Assembly: GCA_036394575.1 (NCBI GenBank)
Contig: DASWEY010000016.1
Location: 29,398 to 93,397 of the forward strand
Length of the DNA: 64,000 nucleotides
Reading direction: 5' to 3'
Source: UKL13-2 sp036394575
GTDB taxonomy: Bacteria > Pseudomonadota > Gammaproteobacteria > Burkholderiales > Usitatibacteraceae
How positions within the stretch are numbered: position 1 is the stretch's first letter; every line of letters starts with the position of its first letter. A program made the position numbers and the translations under genes. The notes under the pieces are model-generated. The model was given only the letters and a program-made list of their open reading frames with translations. It was not told the origin of the DNA and did not search any database. Of this stretch, positions 15,427 to 24,703 are shown in pieces.

Positions 15427-18099
15427 ATGGATCGTCCCGTCTTTCTCGAAAACGACATTGACGCGCAGGAGACCCGGGAATGGCTGGATGCGCTGGAAGG
15501 CGTGCTCGATGCCGAAGGCCCGGCGCGTGCGCACTATCTGCTCGAATCGCTGGTCGACAAGGCCCGCCGTTCCGGCGCCAATCTGCCTTATTCCGCGAAT
15601 ACCGCCTATATCAACACCATCCCGCCGCACGCGGAAGACCTGCTGCCTGGCGACCAGGAGATGGAGCATCGCATCCGCGCCATCATCCGCTGGAATGCGG
15701 TCGCCATGGTGCTGCGCGCCAACCGCGAATCCTCCGAACTCGGCGGACACATCGCCAGCTTCCAGTCGGCGGCGACACTGTACGACGTCGGCTTCGACCA
15801 CTTCTGGAACGCACCGTCGAAAACGCATGGCGGCGACATGATTTTCATCCAGGGCCATTCAGCGCCCGGTGTTTATGCCCGTGCTTTCCTGGAAGGACGG
15901 ATCAGCGAAGAGCAACTGGAAAATTTCCGCCAGGAAGTCGACGGCAAGGGCATTTCCAGCTATCCGCATCCTTGGCTGATGCCCGATTTCTGGCAGTTCC
16001 CCACGGTGTCGATGGGCCTGGGCCCGATCCAGGCGATCTACCAGGCGCGCTTCATGAAATACCTCAACGATCGCGGTATTCTCAATACCGAGGGCCGCAA
16101 GGTCTGGGCGTTCATGGGCGACGGCGAGATGGACGAGCCGGAATCGCTGGGCGCCATCGCCCTGGCCGCGCGCGAAGGTCTCGACAACCTGATCTTCGTC
16201 GTCAACTGCAATCTGCAGCGTCTCGACGGTCCCGTTCGCGGCAACGGCAAGATCATCCAGGAACTGGAAGCCGATTTCCGCGGCGCCGGCTGGAATGTGC
16301 TCAAGGTCATCTGGGGCCGCTACTGGGATCCGCTGCTGGCCAAGGATACCGACGGCTTGCTGTCGAAGCGCATGATGGAAGCCGTCGACGGCGAATATCA
16401 GAATTACAAGGCCCGCGACGGCGCCTATGTGCGCAAGAATTTCTTCGGCAAATATCCCGAGCTCGAAAAAATGGTGTCGACGATGTCGGACGACGACATC
16501 TGGCGTCTCAATCGCGGCGGCCACGACCCCTACAAGGTTTATGCAGCCTACTCGGCCGCCGTGAAACACAAGGGCCAGCCGACTGTGATCCTGGCCAAGA
16601 CCATCAAGGGTTACGGCATGGGCAAGGCCGGCGAGGGACTGAACCCCACCCACCAGCAAAAGAAGATGGATGTGGCGTCGCTCAAGGCCTTCCGCGATCG
16701 TTTCAGCATTCCCGTCTCGGACGACGTCATCGCCGACGTACCGTTCTACAAGCCGCCGGAAAATTCGCCGGAGGTCCAGTACCTCAAGGCCGCGCGCGAC
16801 AAGCTGGGCGGTTCGCTGCCGGTGCGCTTCCACAATATTCCCGCGCTCAAGGTGCCGGACCTTGCAATCTTCGAACCGCTGCTGAAATCTAGCGAAGAAC
16901 GCGAAATTTCCACCACCATGGCCTTTGTGCGCGCCTTCACCGCCCTCACCCGCGACAAGGAACTGGGTCCGCGCCTAGTGCCGATCGTCGCCGATGAATC
17001 GCGCACCTTCGGCATGGAGGGCCTGTTCCGCCAGTTGGGCATCTACTCGCACGTCGGCCAGTTGTACGAGCCGGTCGACTCGGGCGAACTGATGTTCTAC
17101 AAGGAAGACAAGGCCGGGCAGATTCTGCAGGAAGGCATCAACGAAGCGGGCGCGTTCTGCTCGTGGATGGCGGCCGGCACCAGCTATGCCAATCATGGCC
17201 AGCACATGATTCCCTTCTTCATTTTCTATTCCATGTTCGGCTTCCAACGCATCGGCGATCTGGCCTGGGCGGCGGGCGACATGCAGGCGCGCGGCTTCCT
17301 GCTGGGCGGCACCTCGGGGCGCACCACGCTCAACGGCGAAGGCCTGCAGCATGAAGACGGCCACTCGCACCTGATGTCCGCCACCATCCCCAACTGCATT
17401 TCCTACGACCCGACCTTCAGCTATGAAGTCGCGGTGATCATGCACGACGGTTTGAAGCGCATGTACGAGAAGATGGAACCGATCTACTACTACATCACGG
17501 TGATGAACGAGAACTACACCCACCCGGCGATGCCCAAGGGCGCCGAGGCGGACATTCTCAAGGGCATGTACCTGTTCCGCGAATCGAAGGAGGCGAAAAA
17601 GCCGCGCGTGCAGCTGATGGGTTCCGGCACCATTTTCCGCGAGGTCATCGCCGCCGCCGAATTGCTCGAACTCGACTGGGGCGTGGTCGCCGATATCTGG
17701 AGCTGTCCTTCGTTCAACGAGTTGCGCCGCGACGGCATGGCCGCCGAGCGCTGGAACCTCCTGCACCCGGAAGCGACCGCCAAGGCGCCGCATGTCACGA
17801 AAATGCTCAAGGGCCGCAAGGGACCGGCAATCGCTGCCACCGACTATATGCGCAGTTTCGCCGACCAGGTGCGCCCGTACATCAACGACCGCAAATACGT
17901 CGTGCTGGGCACCGACGGCTTCGGCCGCTCGGACACGCGCAAGCAACTTCGCAAGTTCTTCGAAGTCAACCGCTACTACGTGGTGATTGCGGCATTGAAA
18001 GCCGCCGCCGACGAAGGCCTGGTGCCGCTGAAAACGGTGTCGGAAGCGATCAAGAAATACGCGATCGATCCCGAGAAACCGGCACCCTGGACCGTTTAA
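15427..18099 (+). CDS. aceE: Pyruvate dehydrogenase E1 component, homodimeric type, 890 aa
   Basis: E1 decarboxylates pyruvate with thiamine diphosphate and passes the acetyl group to the lipoyl domain of E2. Full family length is present. The ThDP motif is GDGEMDEPE (about residue 231) followed by NCNLQRLDGPVRGNGK. The catalytic loop region KTIKGYGMGKAGEGLNPTHQQKK and the C-terminal transketolase-like domain ending DPEKPAPWTV are also clear. ATG 15427 is preceded by GAGGAGAAG. It is first of the aceE-aceF-lpdA operon, with aceF 62 bases downstream. Confidence 0.97.
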   Translation: MDRPVFLENDIDAQETREWLDALEGVLDAEGPARAHYLLESLVDKARRSGANLPYSANTAYINTIPPHAEDLLPGDQEMEHRIRAIIRWNAVAMVLRANRESSELGGHIASFQSAATLYDVGFDHFWNAPSKTHGGDMIFIQGHSAPGVYARAFLEGRISEEQLENFRQEVDGKGISSYPHPWLMPDFWQFPTVSMGLGPIQAIYQARFMKYLNDRGILNTEGRKVWAFMGDGEMDEPESLGAIALAAREGLDNLIFVVNCNLQRLDGPVRGNGKIIQELEADFRGAGWNVLKVIWGRYWDPLLAKDTDGLLSKRMMEAVDGEYQNYKARDGAYVRKNFFGKYPELEKMVSTMSDDDIWRLNRGGHDPYKVYAAYSAAVKHKGQPTVILAKTIKGYGMGKAGEGLNPTHQQKKMDVASLKAFRDRFSIPVSDDVIADVPFYKPPENSPEVQYLKAARDKLGGSLPVRFHNIPALKVPDLAIFEPLLKSSEEREISTTMAFVRAFTALTRDKELGPRLVPIVADESRTFGMEGLFRQLGIYSHVGQLYEPVDSGELMFYKEDKAGQILQEGINEAGAFCSWMAAGTSYANHGQHMIPFFIFYSMFGFQRIGDLAWAAGDMQARGFLLGGTSGRTTLNGEGLQHEDGHSHLMSATIPNCISYDPTFSYEVAVIMHDGLKRMYEKMEPIYYYITVMNENYTHPAMPKGAEADILKGMYLFRESKEAKKPRVQLMGSGTIFREVIAAAELLELDWGVVADIWSCPSFNELRRDGMAAERWNLLHPEATAKAPHVTKMLKGRKGPAIAATDYMRSFADQVRPYINDRKYVVLGTDGFGRSDTRKQLRKFFEVNRYYVVIAALKAAADEGLVPLKTVSEAIKKYAIDPEKPAPWTV

Positions 18100-18161
18100 T
18101 CCCGCTCGCGATAAACATACCGAACAATACGTATTTAACAAAAAAAAACAGGAGGATTTGC

Positions 18162-19487
18162 GTGGCAAATCTCGTTGAAGTAAAGGTCCCCGATATCGGC
18201 GACTTCGCAGACATACCCGTCATCGAAATTCTGGTGAAGGTGGGCGACACCATCAAGAAGGAAGATTCCCTGGTCTCGCTGGAAAGCGACAAGGCCACGA
18301 TGGAAGTGCCATCTTCGCAGAGCGGCGTGGTCAAGGAAATCAAGGTCAAGATCGGCGACAAGGTGTCGATGGGCACGGTGGTCGCGATTGTTGAGGAAGC
18401 TGCTGCCGCCGCTGCGCCCGCCGCACCGGCGGCGCAAGCCGAAGCGCCCAAGGCGGCTGCACCGACTGCATCGCTGCCAGCCGCTACGCCGGCCGCTGTC
18501 GTCGCCCCTGTTGTCATCCCTGCTGCCCCCGCGCCGGCAGTGCCGGCGGCAAAGCACGCCGGCGGTGATGGCGTGGTCCCGGCGCATGTTCACGCCAGCC
18601 CGTCCATCCGTAAACTGGCGCGCGAATTCGGCGTCGATCTCGGCAAGGTCAAGGGTAGCGGCGCCAAGGGCCGCATCACCGAGGAAGACGTCAAGGGCTT
18701 CGTCAAGGCCGAACTCGCCAAACCGGCCGGCGTCGCCGGCGGCGGCGCGTTTGCGATGCCGCAGATGCCTTTCGTCGATTTCACCAAGTTCGGCGAGATC
18801 GAGGCGCGTCCCCTGTCGCGCATCAAGAAATTGTCGGGCACCAATCTGCATCGCAACTGGATCACGATCCCGCATGTGACCCAGCAGGACGAAGCCGACA
18901 TCACCGAGGCCGAAGCCTTCCGCGTCAGCACCAATGAAGAAATCGCCAAGAGCGGCGTCAAACTCACGATGCTGGCCTTCCTGATCAAGGCCAGCGTGGC
19001 CGCGCTGAAGAAATTCCCCGAGTTCAATGCCTCGCTGGAACCGGGCGGCGAAAACCTGGTGCTGAAAAAATATTTCAACATCGGTTTCGCGGCCGATACG
19101 CCGAACGGCCTGGTGGTGCCGGTGATCAAGAACGCCGATCGCAAATCGATCATCGAGATCGCCAAGGAAATGAGCGAACTCGCCGCCAAGGCGCGCGAAG
19201 GCAAGCTGTCGCCGACCGAAATGCAGGGCGGCTGCTTCTCAATCTCCTCGCTGGGCGGCATCGGCGGCACTTTCTTCACGCCGATCATCAATGCGCCCGA
19301 AGTCGCGATCCTCGGCGTTTCCCGCTCGGCGATGAAGCCGGTGTGGAACGGCAAGGAATTCGTGCCGCGCCTGATCCTGCCGATGTCGCTGTCCTATGAC
19401 CATCGCGTCGTCGACGGCGCCGCCGGCGCGCGCTTCTCCACCTATCTGGCGAGTCTCATGTCCGATATCCGCAAGCTGGTTCTGTAA
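18162..19487 (+). CDS. aceF: Dihydrolipoyllysine acetyltransferase (PDH E2), 441 aa
   Basis: E2 forms the core of the pyruvate dehydrogenase complex and transfers acetyl to CoA. It has one N-terminal lipoyl domain with the modified lysine in SLESDKATMEV (about residue 46). An Ala/Pro linker follows, then a peripheral subunit-binding domain (HASPSIRKLAREFG), and a catalytic domain ending with SYDHRVVDGAAGARF, where His and Asp are catalytic. The start is GTG at 18162, with AGGAGG at the right distance, giving MANLVEVKV. There is a single lipoyl domain; some relatives have two or three. The lipoyl domain is nearly identical to that of lpdA next door. Confidence 0.96.
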   Translation: MANLVEVKVPDIGDFADIPVIEILVKVGDTIKKEDSLVSLESDKATMEVPSSQSGVVKEIKVKIGDKVSMGTVVAIVEEAAAAAAPAAPAAQAEAPKAAAPTASLPAATPAAVVAPVVIPAAPAPAVPAAKHAGGDGVVPAHVHASPSIRKLAREFGVDLGKVKGSGAKGRITEEDVKGFVKAELAKPAGVAGGGAFAMPQMPFVDFTKFGEIEARPLSRIKKLSGTNLHRNWITIPHVTQQDEADITEAEAFRVSTNEEIAKSGVKLTMLAFLIKASVAALKKFPEFNASLEPGGENLVLKKYFNIGFAADTPNGLVVPVIKNADRKSIIEIAKEMSELAAKAREGKLSPTEMQGGCFSISSLGGIGGTFFTPIINAPEVAILGVSRSAMKPVWNGKEFVPRLILPMSLSYDHRVVDGAAGARFSTYLASLMSDIRKLVL

Positions 19488-19497
19488 GGGTAGCGAC

Positions 19498-21309
19498 ATG
19501 GCAAATCTCATCGACGTCAAGGTTCCCGATATCGGCGATTTCGCCGATATTCCCGTCATCGAAATCCTGGTCAAGGCCGGCGATACCATCAAGAAGGAAG
19601 ACTCCCTGGTCTCGCTGGAGAGCGACAAAGCAACCATGGAAGTACCCTCCACCCACGCCGGCGTGGTGACTGAAATCAAGGTCAGGGTCGGCGACAAGGT
19701 CTCCATGGGCAGCGTGATCCTGACGGTGGAAGCGGCTGATTCCGCTGCGGCGACGCCGGCCAAAGCCGCGACGCCCGCACCAGCGCCAGCCGGCGCCCCC
19801 GTCGCGGCCCCCAAGACAGCCAGCCCTGCCCCGCTGGCAGGCTCGTACAAAGGCAAGGCCGACATCGAATGCGAAATGGTCGTGCTCGGCGCGGGCCCCG
19901 GCGGCTACTCGGCCGCGTTCCGCGCCGCCGATCTCGGCATGAAAACCGTGATCATCGAGCGCTATGCGCAACTCGGCGGCGTGTGCCTGAACGTCGGCTG
20001 CATTCCGTCCAAGGCGCTATTGCATGTGGCCGCGGTAGCCGACGAGACCAGCGCGCTGGCCGAGCACGGCATCAGTTTCGGCAAGCCGGTGATCGACCTG
20101 GACAAATTGCGCGCATGGAAAGACAAGGTCGTCGGCAAGCTCACCGGCGGTCTGAGCAGCATGGCGAAAATGCGCAAGGTCGAAGTGGTGCGCGGCGTGG
20201 GGCAATTCCTGGACGCCAACCATATCGAGGTCGAGCTCACCACCGGCAGCGGCCAGGAGAAGTCCGGTGAGAAAAAAGTGGTGCGCTTTGCCAAGTGCAT
20301 CATCGCCGCCGGCTCCCAGGTCGTGCGTCTGCCCTTTGTGCCGGACGACCCGCGCATCATCGATTCCACCGGCGCGCTGGCGCTGAAAGAAATCCCGAAA
20401 AAAATGCTGGTGATCGGCGGCGGCATCATCGGTCTTGAAATGGGCACCGTTTATTCCACCCTGGGCGCGCGTCTCGACGTGGTTGAAATGCTGGACGGCC
20501 TGATGCAGGGCGCCGACCGCGATCTCGTCAAGGTGTGGCTGAAGATGAACGAGAAGCGCTTCGACAACATCATGCTCAAGACCAGGACGGTCGCGGTGGA
20601 AGCGAAGAAGGACGGCATCTACGTCAAATTCGAGGGCGCCGGGGACAACAACAGCGCACCGAAAGAAGCGCAACGCTACGATATGGTGCTGATGAGCGTG
20701 GGCCGCGCGCCGAACGGCAAAAAGATCGGCGCCGACAAGGCCGGGGTTGCAGTGACGGATCGCGGCTTCATCGAGGTCGACAAGCAGATGCGCACCAATG
20801 TGCCCAATATTCACGCCATCGGCGATATCGTCGGCCAGCCGATGCTGGCGCACAAGGCCGTGCATGAAGGCCATGTGGCCGCCGAAGCCGCCGCAGGACA
20901 GAAATCGTTCTTCGATGCGCGCGTGATTCCGAGCGTGGCCTATACCGATCCGGAAGTCGCCTGGGTCGGCGTGACCGAAGATGAAGCCAAGGCGCGCGGG
21001 CAAAAGGTCCAGAAGGCCGTCTTTCCCTGGGCAGCGTCAGGACGCGCCATCGCCAATGGCCGCGATGAGGGCTTCACCAAGTTGATCTTCGATGCGGAAA
21101 CGCATCGCATCATCGGCGGCGCCATTGTCGGCACCCATGCCGGCGATCTCATCAGCGAACTGGCCCTGGCCATCGAGATGGGCTGCGACGCCACCGATAT
21201 CGGCAAGACCATTCACCCCCATCCGACTCTCGGTGAATCGGTCGGCATGGCGGCGGAATTGTTCGAGGGCGTTTGCACCGATTTGCCGCCGCAGAAGAAA
21301 CCCGTTTAG
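19498..21309 (+). CDS. lpdA: Dihydrolipoyl dehydrogenase (PDH E3) with N-terminal lipoyl domain, 603 aa
   Basis: E3 reoxidises dihydrolipoamide using FAD and NAD. Residues 1-85 are a lipoyl domain (SLESDKATMEVPS), followed by an Ala/Pro linker. From about residue 120 the FAD motif VLGAGPGGYSAAFRAAD is followed by the redox disulfide GGVCLNVGCIPSK and the NAD motif VIGGGIIGLEMG. The C-terminal base is in HPHPTLGES. I start at ATG 19498 (MANLIDVKV), ten bases after aceF, rather than at an upstream in-frame ATG inside aceF. An E3 with its own lipoyl domain is known in Neisseria and other Betaproteobacteria. Confidence 0.96.
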   Translation: MANLIDVKVPDIGDFADIPVIEILVKAGDTIKKEDSLVSLESDKATMEVPSTHAGVVTEIKVRVGDKVSMGSVILTVEAADSAAATPAKAATPAPAPAGAPVAAPKTASPAPLAGSYKGKADIECEMVVLGAGPGGYSAAFRAADLGMKTVIIERYAQLGGVCLNVGCIPSKALLHVAAVADETSALAEHGISFGKPVIDLDKLRAWKDKVVGKLTGGLSSMAKMRKVEVVRGVGQFLDANHIEVELTTGSGQEKSGEKKVVRFAKCIIAAGSQVVRLPFVPDDPRIIDSTGALALKEIPKKMLVIGGGIIGLEMGTVYSTLGARLDVVEMLDGLMQGADRDLVKVWLKMNEKRFDNIMLKTRTVAVEAKKDGIYVKFEGAGDNNSAPKEAQRYDMVLMSVGRAPNGKKIGADKAGVAVTDRGFIEVDKQMRTNVPNIHAIGDIVGQPMLAHKAVHEGHVAAEAAAGQKSFFDARVIPSVAYTDPEVAWVGVTEDEAKARGQKVQKAVFPWAASGRAIANGRDEGFTKLIFDAETHRIIGGAIVGTHAGDLISELALAIEMGCDATDIGKTIHPHPTLGESVGMAAELFEGVCTDLPPQKKPV

Positions 21310-21313
21310 CCAA

Positions 21314-21375
21314 CCCTAGCATTGGCGGGCCTTTCCGAGCATTTTTGCTCCGAAAAGCGCGCCAAATGGCGTTCT
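21314..21375. repeat. 62-base palindromic intergenic element, copy A
   Basis: It lies between lpdA and the VanZ-like gene. Read on the minus strand it begins AGAACGCCATTTGGCGCG, has the core GGAGCAAAAATGCTC, and ends CCCGCCAATGCTAGGG. The same layout recurs at 31943, 40606, 49840 and 60164. It probably forms a long hairpin; it starts five bases after the lpdA stop and could act as a terminator or mRNA end. Confidence 0.8.
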
Positions 21376-21407
21376 AACAAATTTTCTACTGTGAAATCGC
21401 TATACAA

Positions 21408-21815
21408 ATGTCCGCTCAAAACTCAACCCTGCGCCGCCTCTGGCTGATCGGCGGCATCGCCATCCTGCTTCTGCTGTGGGTGCTGTCGCTGATCCCGCAG
21501 CCGCCGACCTTCGGCGTGAAAAATGAAGACAAGCTGTTCCACGCCGTCGCCTACGGCGGCACCATGTGGTGGTGGGGGCAATACTGGCCTGCACTGCGCC
21601 GGCGTTTCCAATTGGCGATCGTGTTCACGCTGATGGGCATCGCCGTGGAATTTATTCAGGGCTGGACCGGCTGGCGCACCTTCGATACGCATGACATGGT
21701 GGCCAATGGCATTGGTGTGCTGCTGGGCTGGGCAATGGTGCAAAGCCCAGCGGGCTCGCTGTTGTCGTATCTCGATGACGCGATGCGGCGGCGCGCGGAA
21801 AAACCGGGGCGCTAA
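21408..21815 (+). CDS. VanZ-like family membrane protein, 135 aa
   Basis: It has an N-terminal membrane helix (about residues 10-28), then the family signature LFHAVAYGGTMWWWGQYWP. A second helix (LAIVFTLMGIAVEFIQGW) and DTHDMVANGIGVLLGWAMV follow. The HAxAYG and EFxQ.....R..D..D..aN..G pattern is characteristic of VanZ/YdfH-like proteins. Its role is unknown; the archetype VanZ affects teicoplanin resistance in enterococci, but most members are uncharacterised. It lies 98 bases after lpdA with the palindromic element in between. Confidence 0.75.
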   Translation: MSAQNSTLRRLWLIGGIAILLLLWVLSLIPQPPTFGVKNEDKLFHAVAYGGTMWWWGQYWPALRRRFQLAIVFTLMGIAVEFIQGWTGWRTFDTHDMVANGIGVLLGWAMVQSPAGSLLSYLDDAMRRRAEKPGR

Positions 21816-21842
21816 AACGCCAGGCGCGACAGTCCCGCAAGA

Positions 21843-22406
21843 TCAAAGCAGGGGCTTTAGCGTATTGCCGCCCGCCGGCACCGGCGTGCGCGCCACGTTC
21901 ATCACCATCGCCAGCAGCCCGTAGTAACCGCAAATGCCGGTGAGATCGATCACGCCGCGTTCGCCGAACTTGCCGGCGATGCGCGCATAGCTCGCATCCG
22001 ACACCGCACGGTTCACATGCAGTTCCATGCAGAAGTTGTAGACCATTTCTTCGCCGTCGCTCATCGCGGGCGGGCGGCGTCCGTCGGCAATGGCGGCAAT
22101 GGTGTCGGCACTGACGCCGACTTCGGCGGCGATCTTCGAATGCACATGCCATTCGAAGCCCTGCGTCCACCAGCGCGACACGATCAGGATGGTGAATTCC
22201 GACAGCTGCGGCGGCAGCGCCGAGTTGTAGCGCAGGTATTCGCCGGTCTTCTGCACGCGCCGCAGCAGTTCCGGCGAGCGCAACAAGGGCACGAAGGGGC
22301 CGAACACCGCGCCTCTGGGGCCCGAGGCAAGTTCCCTGGCGGCCTCGCGCTGCTCCGCGCTCATATCGGCATCGGCGATCGGCGGCATCCGGTCCTGCAT
22401 GTTCAT
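21843..22406 (-). CDS. Carboxymuconolactone decarboxylase (AhpD-like fold) family protein, 187 aa
   Basis: The all-helical CMD fold is suggested by LSEFTILIVSRWWTQGFEWHVHSKIAAEVG, then AIADGRRPP and a C-terminal helix ending with ICGYYGLLAMVMNVA. The EWxxH motif is present. The CxxC pair of peroxidase-type AhpD members is absent, so a peroxidase role is unlikely. The start ATG overlaps the stop of the Bug-family gene by four bases (ATGA), so they are coupled. Substrate unknown. A catabolic role with the binding protein is plausible. Confidence 0.78.
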   Translation of the reverse strand: MNMQDRMPPIADADMSAEQREAARELASGPRGAVFGPFVPLLRSPELLRRVQKTGEYLRYNSALPPQLSEFTILIVSRWWTQGFEWHVHSKIAAEVGVSADTIAAIADGRRPPAMSDGEEMVYNFCMELHVNRAVSDASYARIAGKFGERGVIDLTGICGYYGLLAMVMNVARTPVPAGGNTLKPLL

Positions 22407-23371
22407 TCTCCCGCCTTGATCTTGTTGTCGCGGATGACCTTGGCCCAGCGGTCGATCTCGCCGTCGACAAACGTGCTCAACTCATCGGGGGAAGAGACGA
22501 CGATTTCCATGCCCTGCGCCACCAGCTTGTCGCGTACCGCCGGCTCGTTGAGCACTTTCACCAGCGCCGCATTCATCGCATGGATGATGGCCGGCGGCGT
22601 TTTGGCCGGCGCAAAGACACCCCACCAGGCCACCGACTCATAACCCGGAAAGCCCTGCTCGGCGATGGTCTTCACCTCCGGATATTTGGGAATGCGTCTG
22701 GCCGAGGTCACCGCCAGCGGCACCAGGTTCTTGCCGTCGACTTGCGGGCTGATCAGGAACACCGTGCCGGCGATCAGCGGCACATGCCCGGCCACCGCAT
22801 CCTGCAAGGCCGGCCCGCCGCCCTTGTAGGGTACGTGCGTCAACTCGAAATGGCCCTGATTCTGCAACTGCGTCATCGCCAGATGCGCGAGGCTGCCCGA
22901 GCCGATGCTGCCGAAGCCGTATTTGCCCGGCTCTTTTTTGGCGGCCGCCACCACATCGGCGAAACTCCTGAAACCTGTGGATGGATGCGCGGCGACCATC
23001 ATCGCCGATTTCGAAATCAGCATTACCGGCAGCAGGTCTTTTTTGGTGTCGTAGGACAGATTCGGAATCAGGCTGGGGTTCACGCCGTGCGTATCAAACA
23101 CTACCGCGAAGGTGTAGCCGTCCGGCTCGGAATGCGCAACCGCGGCAGTGCCGATCGAACCCGAGGCGCCGCCTTTGTTATCGACAACCACCGGCTGATT
23201 CAACACCTGTTGCAGGGGCTGCGACAGAATACGCGCCACCTGATCGACCGAGCCGCCCGGCGGGAACACCGCGACCAGCTTGACCGGTTTCGCGGGCCAG
23301 GCTTGCGCCTGGATTGAAGCGGGTGCGGCCAATACGGCCGCAGCGGCCAGCGCCGCAAATGCACATCTCAT
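22403..23371 (-). CDS. Bug-family tripartite tricarboxylate transporter substrate-binding protein, 322 aa
   Basis: A signal peptide (MRCAFAALAAAAVLAAPASIQAQA) leads into WPAKPVKLVAVFPPGGSVDQVARI, the standard Bug opening. GGASGSIGTAAVAHSEPDGYT and HVPYKGGGPALQDAVAGHV follow, both characteristic. It is a periplasmic binding protein for small organic acids. I choose ATG 23371, because GGAGGAA lies just upstream of it, over an ATG four codons earlier. No TctA/TctB membrane genes are adjacent, as is common for these orphan proteins. Confidence 0.93.
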   Translation of the reverse strand: MRCAFAALAAAAVLAAPASIQAQAWPAKPVKLVAVFPPGGSVDQVARILSQPLQQVLNQPVVVDNKGGASGSIGTAAVAHSEPDGYTFAVVFDTHGVNPSLIPNLSYDTKKDLLPVMLISKSAMMVAAHPSTGFRSFADVVAAAKKEPGKYGFGSIGSGSLAHLAMTQLQNQGHFELTHVPYKGGGPALQDAVAGHVPLIAGTVFLISPQVDGKNLVPLAVTSARRIPKYPEVKTIAEQGFPGYESVAWWGVFAPAKTPPAIIHAMNAALVKVLNEPAVRDKLVAQGMEIVVSSPDELSTFVDGEIDRWAKVIRDNKIKAGE

Positions 23372-23469
23372 GACTTCCTCCATGGGTTTAACGGCTTGTT
23401 TTTCCCCATTCTAGCGGTTTCACTGTATTCACAAAGGGGTTCCCAGCCTGCATGCTAATCTTGCGCGCC

Positions 23470-24129
23470 ATGACCACTTTCGATCATCTGGTAATCGGCT
23501 GCGCCGATCTGGCGCGCGGCAAGGTTTGGCTGGAACGCTTTCTCGGCGTGACCCTCAGCGATGTCGGCACGCACGTACGCATGGGCACGCACAACCGCCT
23601 GCTGTCATTGGGGCCGAATTGCTACCTGGAACTGATCGCCATCGACCCCGCTGGCCGCAATTCATCAGTGCCGCCCTTCATGCCGCGCTGGTTCGGCCTC
23701 GATACCCGCGATGTCCAGGAGCGCATCGCGCTAAAGCCGCGTTTGCTGGGCTGGGCGGCTCGCACCGACGCCATCGATACCTTGAGCGAGAAAACCGCCG
23801 GCCTGCTCGGCAGCGTGCAGTCGATGGAACGCGGCGATTTCAAATGGCGCATCACCATTCCCGAAGATGGTTATCCGGTGGAAGCCGGCCTGTTGCCGGC
23901 GCTGATTCAATGGGACGTACCCATCCATCCCTGCCAGCGCCTGCCCGACCAGGGCTGCCGTCTCGAGTGGATGGAAGCCGCGCATCCCCATCCGGCAAAA
24001 ATCCGTTACCTGCTGGATGAGCTCGGATTGGCGGGCATGCTGACGCTGACCGCCACGCCGCCCTACTCCGGCATGACCATGTGCGCCTACATTCGCACCC
24101 CGACAGGCGTAAAAACGCTGATGAGCTAG
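23470..24129 (+). CDS. VOC-superfamily glyoxalase-like domain protein, 219 aa
   Basis: The protein opens with TTFDHLVIGCADLARGKVWLERFLGV, the usual start of a vicinal-oxygen-chelate (glyoxalase-like) domain. NRLLSLGPNCYLELIAIDP gives the second metal-side strand. The C-terminal half contains QWDVPIHPCQRLPDQGCRL. Members of this group are uncharacterised. I use ATG 23470; an in-frame ATG six codons upstream is possible. It is transcribed away from the Bug gene and 39 bases before the DUF1499 gene. Confidence 0.72.
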   Translation: MTTFDHLVIGCADLARGKVWLERFLGVTLSDVGTHVRMGTHNRLLSLGPNCYLELIAIDPAGRNSSVPPFMPRWFGLDTRDVQERIALKPRLLGWAARTDAIDTLSEKTAGLLGSVQSMERGDFKWRITIPEDGYPVEAGLLPALIQWDVPIHPCQRLPDQGCRLEWMEAAHPHPAKIRYLLDELGLAGMLTLTATPPYSGMTMCAYIRTPTGVKTLMS

Positions 24130-24168
24130 GCATCTCGCGTTGCGGCGGCGCCTGCTACACTGGATCGC

Positions 24169-24672
24169 ATGAAAATTGCCATGCCGCTCAAACGCATCGC
24201 GCTCGGCTTGTTTGCCATCGCGGCGCTCATCGGCGCACTCATCGCCATCGAATATTCAGGAGGACACCCCATGGGACTTTTTTCCGGCTCACGCCCCGAC
24301 GGACTCGGTTTCAACAACGGCCAATTCAAGGCGCCGCCGTGGAAGCCGAACTGCGTGTCGTCCACCGTCGATAAATCCGACACCAAGCATTACATTGCGC
24401 CACTGGCTTTTTCGGGCGATGCCGCCTCGGCTTGGCTGAAACTGGTCGGCACCGTGAAGGCGCAGCCCAATACCGCCGTCATCAAGGAACAGCCCGATTA
24501 TCTGTACGCCGAATTCAAAAGCGCCGGCCTCGGTTTTGTCGACGACGTGGAATTCGCGCTGGACGCCAAGGCCGGCGTCGTCCAGGTACGCTCCGCGTCA
24601 CGGCTGGGCATTCGCGATTTCGGGGTCAATCGCAAACGGATTGAAAATTTGCGCGCGCAGTTCAGAGGATAA
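24169..24672 (+). CDS. DUF1499 family protein, 167 aa
   Basis: FNNGQFKAPPWKPNCVSST and the AEFKSAGLGFVDDVEFALD/RSASRLGIRDFGVNRKRIENLR segments match the DUF1499 family, of unknown function. Two starts are possible. ATG 24169 adds a hydrophobic helix (RIALGLFAIAALIGALIAI) and its codons look coding. ATG 24271 (MGLFSGSRPDGLG) has AGGAGG seven bases upstream and matches how soluble homologues begin. Both forms might be made. I give the long form with the short one as a serious alternative. Confidence 0.8.
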   Translation: MKIAMPLKRIALGLFAIAALIGALIAIEYSGGHPMGLFSGSRPDGLGFNNGQFKAPPWKPNCVSSTVDKSDTKHYIAPLAFSGDAASAWLKLVGTVKAQPNTAVIKEQPDYLYAEFKSAGLGFVDDVEFALDAKAGVVQVRSASRLGIRDFGVNRKRIENLRAQFRG

Positions 24673-24703
24673 AAAGGCGGCGAATCGAAAACGGCGAATG
24701 CGA

